A stretch of DNA of 18,110 nt, taken from positions 1-18,110 of the forward strand of contig DAOTTO010000369.1 in assembly GCA_034437895.1 (NCBI GenBank), written 5' to 3'. Shown piece by piece: positions 14,068-18,110 of the stretch. Source of the DNA: JANRLJ01 sp034437895 (lineage in GTDB: Bacteria; Chloroflexota; Anaerolineae; Aggregatilineales; Phototrophicaceae). The notes under the pieces were generated by a model. That model did not search any database. It had not been told where the DNA came from and saw nothing but the letters and a program-made list of their open reading frames with translations. The translations under genes were made by a program, and so were the position numbers. Every line of letters starts with the position of its first letter. The stretch's first letter is position 1.

Positions 14068-15557
14068 ATAATTCCCCTCCCATAATCATTATTGGCGCAG
14101 GAATCGGTGGCTTGAGCGCTGCAATTCGCCTTGCCGCCGCTGGCAAACGAGTGATAATTCTCGAAAAAAATGCGCGTGTCGGCGGAAAGATGAGTGAATA
14201 TGAGGCCAATGGATTTCGATGGGATACCGGACCCTCGGTCATCACCATGCGCCACGTTTTTGAAGCGTTGTTTGCCAGTGCCGGGCGGAAATTAGATGAT
14301 TACATTGATTTGCGCCCAGTTGAGCCGCTGACGCGCTATTTTTATCCTGATGGGGTAATTTTGGATGCAAGCAGCAATCTTTCGGACATGGTAAGCCAAA
14401 TCGAAAAATTAGAGCCGCGTGATGTCGAAGGATATCTAGCCTATCTCGCCTACGCTGCCCGCATTCATCGCATTACAGGCTCAGTCTTTATTTATGACCG
14501 CCCCCCTACTCCGGCCAGTTTCGCCCGTGTGCCGATTCAAGATTGGCTTAAAGCAGATCCTTTCCGCACAATGGATGGTGCAATTAGGCATTTCGTGCGT
14601 TCACCGCATCTGCGCCAGCTCTTAGGACGTTTCGCCACTTATGTTGGCGGCAGCCCCTATCAAGCCCCGGCAACGCTCAACGTCATCGCCCATGTGGAAT
14701 TAACAAGCGGCGTTTGGTACCCCAAAGGCGGCATTTTTAAGATTGCAGAGGGCATGGCACGTCTGGCGCAAGAACTCGGTGTACAAATCTGCTTTGATAC
14801 ACCTGTCGCGCAAATTGATGTAAAAGAGGATGCTGTATGTGGTGTTTTGACAGCAAACGGAGACTACATCGCCACAACAAGCGTGATCGCCAATGTCGAT
14901 GTCACGACGATTTACAAACATCTGCTTGCACCATCGCCGACAATCACCAAACATCTAACTCGCCTCGCCGGTTATGAATCATCCTGTTCCGGTTTTATCT
15001 TGATGTTAGGAATCGAAGGCCGCTACCCTCAATTAGCGCATCATAATATTTTCTTTTCCGACGATTATCGTGCTGAATTTGAGTCCATTTTCAACAAGCG
15101 TATTCCTTCGGATAACCCGACGATGTATCTTGCTATTACTTCCAAAACAGACCCCGACCACGCACTCGATGGCTGTGAAAACTGGTTTATTCTTGTCAAT
15201 GCGCCTGCCCTCTCACCCCAATATGATTGGGTTCGTCATGCTCATGAATATCGAGACCGAATTCTGACAAAATTAGCCGATGCTGGTTTGGAAGTCCGTG
15301 ATAAAATACGTACAGAAAAAATGCTGACTCCGCTTGATATTGAAGACATGACCGGGGCATGGCGCGGAGCGCTTTATGGCCCATCGCCCAACAGCAAATG
15401 GACAGCCTTTCGTCGACCTCATAATCGCTCCAACGACGTGCGCGGATTATATTTTGTTGGTGGGACGACCCATCCCGGCGGAGGCGTGCCAATGGTCACA
15501 TTATCCGGCAAAGTTGCGGCGGATTTCGTACTTGAAGATGAACAATCCCGAATCTAA
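14064..15557 (+). CDS. crtI: CrtI-family phytoene desaturase (or terminal oxygenase)
   Basis: This 497-residue flavoprotein has the dinucleotide motif GAGIGG (11-16), Glu34, RVGGKMSEYEANGFRWDTGPS (38-58), and the central FATYVGGSPYQAPATLNVIAHVE. The C-terminal FAD motif GLYFVGGTTHPGGGVPMVTLSGKV is complete. It is the only candidate in the window for desaturating phytoene, so that role is inferred. However, the ending HPGGGVPMV, with PNSKWTAFRRPHNR before it, resembles the CrtP/CrtOx terminal oxygenases and related desaturases more than the HPGAGIPGV of classic CrtI, so an oxygenase or an end-group desaturase is possible. The ATG overlaps the GT2 stop by 4 bases. The TVP38 gene starts inside its last 20 bases. 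Confidence 0.85.
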   Translation: MNNSPPIIIIGAGIGGLSAAIRLAAAGKRVIILEKNARVGGKMSEYEANGFRWDTGPSVITMRHVFEALFASAGRKLDDYIDLRPVEPLTRYFYPDGVILDASSNLSDMVSQIEKLEPRDVEGYLAYLAYAARIHRITGSVFIYDRPPTPASFARVPIQDWLKADPFRTMDGAIRHFVRSPHLRQLLGRFATYVGGSPYQAPATLNVIAHVELTSGVWYPKGGIFKIAEGMARLAQELGVQICFDTPVAQIDVKEDAVCGVLTANGDYIATTSVIANVDVTTIYKHLLAPSPTITKHLTRLAGYESSCSGFILMLGIEGRYPQLAHHNIFFSDDYRAEFESIFNKRIPSDNPTMYLAITSKTDPDHALDGCENWFILVNAPALSPQYDWVRHAHEYRDRILTKLADAGLEVRDKIRTEKMLTPLDIEDMTGAWRGALYGPSPNSKWTAFRRPHNRSNDVRGLYFVGGTTHPGGGVPMVTLSGKVAADFVLEDEQSRI

Positions 15558-16272
15558 ATCAGGATCATGGCTGGCACTCGTTCTGCCCATCGCCAGTCTA
15601 TTTTTTATAACCTTGGTGATCGTGGTTGCATTGCAAGCCGTCGGCATAGAACGTATTCAACACGCAATCGCTAAAGCTGGCCCCTTAGCGCCGATTTTAT
15701 ATATTGCTGTACGCATGAGTACGCTGGTTATCTCCCCGCTGACGAGTGGGCCACTGCAAATGACCTCCGGTGCCTTATTTGGCCTTTGGGCAGGCTTATT
15801 TTATTCACTCCTAGCCGATGTTTTGGGCGGCAGCGTCAACTTTTGGATTGCCCGCAAGTTGGGTCGTCCTGTCGTGAGGCGGTTTGTTGGCGAATGGGGA
15901 TTGCAGCGGATTGACCAATTTTATCATCAAGCGGGTGCAGTCTGGTCATTGGTTTATGCCCGACTTTTTCTAACCGGGCTTTATGATTTCATCAACTATG
16001 CCGCTGGCTTATCGCCCTTAAAATACCGCGATTATCTGCTGGTATCAACCTTTGTTGGCATTTTTCCGATTTCGATAACAGTTTTCTTGGGGACTACCTT
16101 GACCAAAATAGATGATCGCTTGCTCATCGCCGTGAGTATGCTTAGTTTCTTATTTGTCATTCCCTTAGCGTTGTATCCCCATCTAAGCCGTTGGACTAAG
16201 CGACATTCCGCCACTTCATCAGAACTTCCGCCGGAACCAAATAGAACAACCCTTCAGGACGAGTCTTTGTGA
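15538..16272 (+). CDS. TVP38/TMEM64 family (VTT domain) membrane protein
   Basis: This protein has 244 residues from ATG 15538, in a frame open further left. It has an N-terminal membrane helix (11-33), then the VTT/SNARE-associated domain: TSGALFGLWAGLFYSLLADVLGGSVNFWIARKLGR (76-110), with the re-entrant form of DedA-like proteins, and VYARLFLTGLYDFINYAAGLSPLKYRDYL (139-167). Two more helices end at about 220, and a hydrophilic tail follows. DedA and VTT proteins move or flip phospholipids and undecaprenyl phosphate. In this operon a role in distributing a lipid-linked or bulky carotenoid in the membrane is possible but not shown. The start lies inside the end of crtI (20-base overlap), and the following gene starts at the stop codon. 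Confidence 0.8.
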   Translation: MNNPESKSGSWLALVLPIASLFFITLVIVVALQAVGIERIQHAIAKAGPLAPILYIAVRMSTLVISPLTSGPLQMTSGALFGLWAGLFYSLLADVLGGSVNFWIARKLGRPVVRRFVGEWGLQRIDQFYHQAGAVWSLVYARLFLTGLYDFINYAAGLSPLKYRDYLLVSTFVGIFPISITVFLGTTLTKIDDRLLIAVSMLSFLFVIPLALYPHLSRWTKRHSATSSELPPEPNRTTLQDESL

Positions 16273-17171
16273 AAGCATTCTATTGCGACGATTTTGTTTT
16301 GCCCCTGCCGCCAGAGCATCGCTTTCCAATGCGAAAGTATGCACTGCTGCGCCAGCGTGTGCTTGAGGAAAATCTGGTTGCCCTGGATGATATGTGTATT
16401 CCAGATGCAGCTACCGATGAGCAAATTCTGCGTTGTCATGATTGGGAGTACTTAGAAAAAGTAAAAATAGGCGCACTTACGATCCAAGAAATCCGCCGGA
16501 TTGGGTTTCCTTGGTCGCTGCAAATGGTAGAACGTTCCCGTCGCGCATCTGGCGCAACCATTGACGCATGTTTGGCTGCTTTAACACACGGGACGGCTGT
16601 AAATCTCGCTGGCGGCACCCATCATGCCTGCCGCGATCATGGCGAGGGTTTTTGTGTCTTTAACGATGCCGCAATAGCCGCCCGTGAGATGCAATCGCGT
16701 AACCTGGCTCGGCGCATTATTGTTATTGATTGTGATGTCCACCAAGGTAACGGCACAGCGCAAATTACGGCAGGCGATCCTACCATCTTCACATTCTCTC
16801 TTCACGGCGAGAAAAACTTTCCGTTTCGCAAATTTGCCAGTGATTTAGATATTGGCTTGCCTAACGGTGTGAAGGATGATGAATATCTGGAAACCTTAGA
16901 AGAAGGCTTAAATAGAGCGCTTTTTATGGCGAACCCTGACCTAGCGATTTATATTTCCGGCGCAGACCCATTCATAGGTGATCGTCTGGGGAAGTTGTGT
17001 ATCAGCAAAGAAGGATTGGCATTGCGCGACGACTTGGTGATTGGCACACTACATCAGTTCGGACTGCCGGTTGCAGTGGCGATGGGCGGCGGTTATGCGG
17101 ATAATGTCGAAGATATTGCGGATATTCACTTACAGACCGTCAAGGTCGCCGCGGAATATAGTAGGAAATAA
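16269..17171 (+). CDS. Histone deacetylase-family amidohydrolase
   Basis: This 300-residue protein belongs to the arginase/deacetylase superfamily (HDAC, AcuC, acetylpolyamine hydrolase). Hallmarks are the His-His pair H118-H119 in GGTHHACRDHGEGFCVFNDAA, the zinc ligands D156 and H158 in IDCDVHQGNGTA, the third zinc ligand D233 in SGADPFIGDRLG, and the catalytic Tyr276 in GGGYA. It should deacetylate a small amine, polyamine or lysine substrate; bacterial members are rarely assigned. The start is GTG at 16269, overlapping the previous stop as GTGA, with good agreement to the family start (MKAFYCDDF). The J-domain gene follows after 3 bases. Length is normal and all metal and catalytic residues are present. 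Confidence 0.9.
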   Translation: MKAFYCDDFVLPLPPEHRFPMRKYALLRQRVLEENLVALDDMCIPDAATDEQILRCHDWEYLEKVKIGALTIQEIRRIGFPWSLQMVERSRRASGATIDACLAALTHGTAVNLAGGTHHACRDHGEGFCVFNDAAIAAREMQSRNLARRIIVIDCDVHQGNGTAQITAGDPTIFTFSLHGEKNFPFRKFASDLDIGLPNGVKDDEYLETLEEGLNRALFMANPDLAIYISGADPFIGDRLGKLCISKEGLALRDDLVIGTLHQFGLPVAVAMGGGYADNVEDIADIHLQTVKVAAEYSRK

Positions 17172-17174
17172 GCG

Positions 17175-18017
17175 ATGGCAGCGATCATCAAACAATGGCT
17201 AAAAGCTGAACTAGACGCATTGGTCAACGTTCAAGTGAGCGTTGTTAACGATTCCCCAGATTTAGTTGTCTATACGTGGAATGGCGTAAAAGTTAATGTT
17301 CATCTCGGTCACGAGCCTATAAAAGTTCGTCAGATGAAGCGCCTTCTGCAAGATGCCACCAACATCGGCACTGCCAGCTTGTATCTGGTGGACGCTTCTC
17401 TGCTCCCTAAAGACCATGTACGCAATTTACCAGATGAAGGGTTACTGGCAGTTCACGCGCTCACGGGAGATCGCATTTATGGCTATCGGATAGGCACACA
17501 CGGGCCGGAATTGATGCAAGTGCATTTTGACCCCATTAACGGTCAGAATGCGTGGGATGTGCAGTATGGCCCTACGATATCACTAACTCGCTTACGATTC
17601 TATCGCGCATCGATAAAGCTTCGCGCGATAAAAGGTGATTGGCTGGTTGCGGATTTCGACACCGCCAATTTTTGGAAAGACAATGATTATCGAAATAACC
17701 GGGAGCGCCAAACACGAGAACGCCGGCAAACAAACGGCAAAACCACTTGGCAAACATGGAGTGGCTATCAGACATGGGCAGGCCAAACCAACTCTCCCAC
17801 CAATGCCCCCGGCTTGATGAAAACCTATCTGGATGGTTGTTATGAAGCACTTGGTGTAAAATCAGATGCCGATCGTGAAACCGTCAAATCGGCATTTCGC
17901 AAGTTAGCACGGGAAGTACATCCCGATGTAAGCCAACTCCCCAAAGAAGAGGCTGAATCAAAATTTAAAACATTAGCAGACGCTTATGAATACATTAAAG
18001 CTGCCCATAATTGGTGA
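17175..18017 (+). CDS. Protein with unrecognised N-terminus and C-terminal J domain
   Basis: In this 280-residue protein the J domain is at the end (about 217-280): YEALGVKSDADRETVKSAFRKLAREVHPDVS, with the HPD motif at 249-251. Most DnaJ-family proteins carry it at the start. Residues 1-165 form a mixed alpha/beta part I do not recognise; it includes LYLVDASLLPKD, ALTGDRIYGYRIG and LRAIKGDWLVADFDT. A charged, Gln/Thr/Trp-rich linker (about 166-210) joins the two. The J domain should stimulate an Hsp70, so the N-terminal part probably selects the client. Residues GRIYG-like and WLVADFD suggest a beta-rich binding domain, but this is a guess. It begins 3 bases after the HDAC stop and is the last gene of the tight run. 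Confidence 0.82.
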   Translation: MAAIIKQWLKAELDALVNVQVSVVNDSPDLVVYTWNGVKVNVHLGHEPIKVRQMKRLLQDATNIGTASLYLVDASLLPKDHVRNLPDEGLLAVHALTGDRIYGYRIGTHGPELMQVHFDPINGQNAWDVQYGPTISLTRLRFYRASIKLRAIKGDWLVADFDTANFWKDNDYRNNRERQTRERRQTNGKTTWQTWSGYQTWAGQTNSPTNAPGLMKTYLDGCYEALGVKSDADRETVKSAFRKLAREVHPDVSQLPKEEAESKFKTLADAYEYIKAAHNW

Positions 18018-18028
18018 TTCATCCTTAC

Positions 18029-18070
18029 TTAAATGAAATCTAACCTCCATTTAAATTGTTTTAAATTGTT
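18029..18070 (+). terminator. Weak A/T-rich hairpin and tandem repeat after the operon
   Basis: TTAAATG (18029-18035) pairs with CATTTAA (18048-18054) across 12 bases, but the stem has one G-C pair only. Two copies of TTAAATTGTT follow in tandem at 18051-18070. It is a poor candidate for a terminator of the long operon. The remaining bases to 18110 show no gene. Confidence 0.25.
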
Positions 18071-18110
18071 GTAGAACACTCAGTTTTTAGTTATGTTGAA
18101 GCAAATACGT

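Noticed and set aside
15376..15537. Upstream extension of the TVP38 frame into crtI
   Set aside because: This part overlaps the conserved C-terminus of CrtI in another frame and has no membrane-protein character; ATG 15538 fits better.
1..18110. CRISPR arrays, insertion sequences, tRNA genes and attachment sites
   Set aside because: No regularly spaced repeats, transposase motifs, tRNA T-loops or paired terminal repeats could be seen on either strand.

Overview
The window carries about 16 protein genes, all read left to right, in a sequence of moderate GC content. The dominant content is a carotenoid biosynthesis cluster. Gene content and style suggest a Chloroflexota bacterium, perhaps of the Anaerolineae type: secreted pre-peptidase C-terminal plus SH3 proteins, a fused CrtY-c/d type lycopene cyclase, cyanobacterial-type CrtD, CruF, and a class I photolyase beside crt genes. 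This placement is an inference from gene types. No taxonomic marker was searched, and the 5S rRNA at the left edge is only partial.

Layout. Positions 1-59 (minus strand) look like the 5' half of a 5S rRNA running off the left edge, with a strong imperfect hairpin at 92-143. A divergent non-coding gap leads to a secreted PPC-SH3 protein (401-1087), which ends at a clear intrinsic terminator. An SRPBCC protein follows at 1243-1710. Next is a translationally coupled set: a CrtD-like carotenoid 3',4'-desaturase, a class I DNA photolyase and an exported alpha/beta hydrolase (1799-5807). A small set follows (5911-6999): a shortened TspO-like membrane protein with a problematic start, and a peroxiredoxin-like protein.

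From 7163 to 18017 eleven genes are packed with gaps of 40 bases or less, several overlapping by 4 bases: phytoene synthase (crtB), L-lactate dehydrogenase, fused lycopene cyclase, a small unrecognised membrane protein, a tocopherol-cyclase-family protein, CruF 1',2'-hydratase, a PlsY-family acyltransferase, a GT2 glycosyltransferase, a CrtI-family desaturase, a TVP38/VTT membrane protein, an HDAC-family hydrolase and a protein with a C-terminal J domain.

How they fit together. CrtB makes phytoene and the CrtI-family enzyme desaturates it towards lycopene. The fused cyclase closes one or both ends. CruF hydrates the open psi end and CrtD introduces the 3',4' double bond. The GT2 enzyme probably glycosylates the new hydroxyl, and the PlsY homologue lying between CruF and the GT2 gene is a candidate for adding an acyl chain. 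The inferred product is a membrane carotenoid glycoside, possibly esterified, of the myxol or hydroxy-gamma-carotene glycoside kind. The photolyase and peroxiredoxin-like genes fit a light and oxidative-stress setting. No geranylgeranyl diphosphate synthase and no light-responsive regulator lies in the window.

The most interesting items are the tocopherol-cyclase-family protein inside a carotenoid operon, the PlsY homologue in the glycoside module, the TspO-like gene that seems to lack both a normal start codon and an internal block, the unexplained lactate dehydrogenase between crtB and the cyclase, and a strong T-over-A composition break that ends in the middle of cruF.
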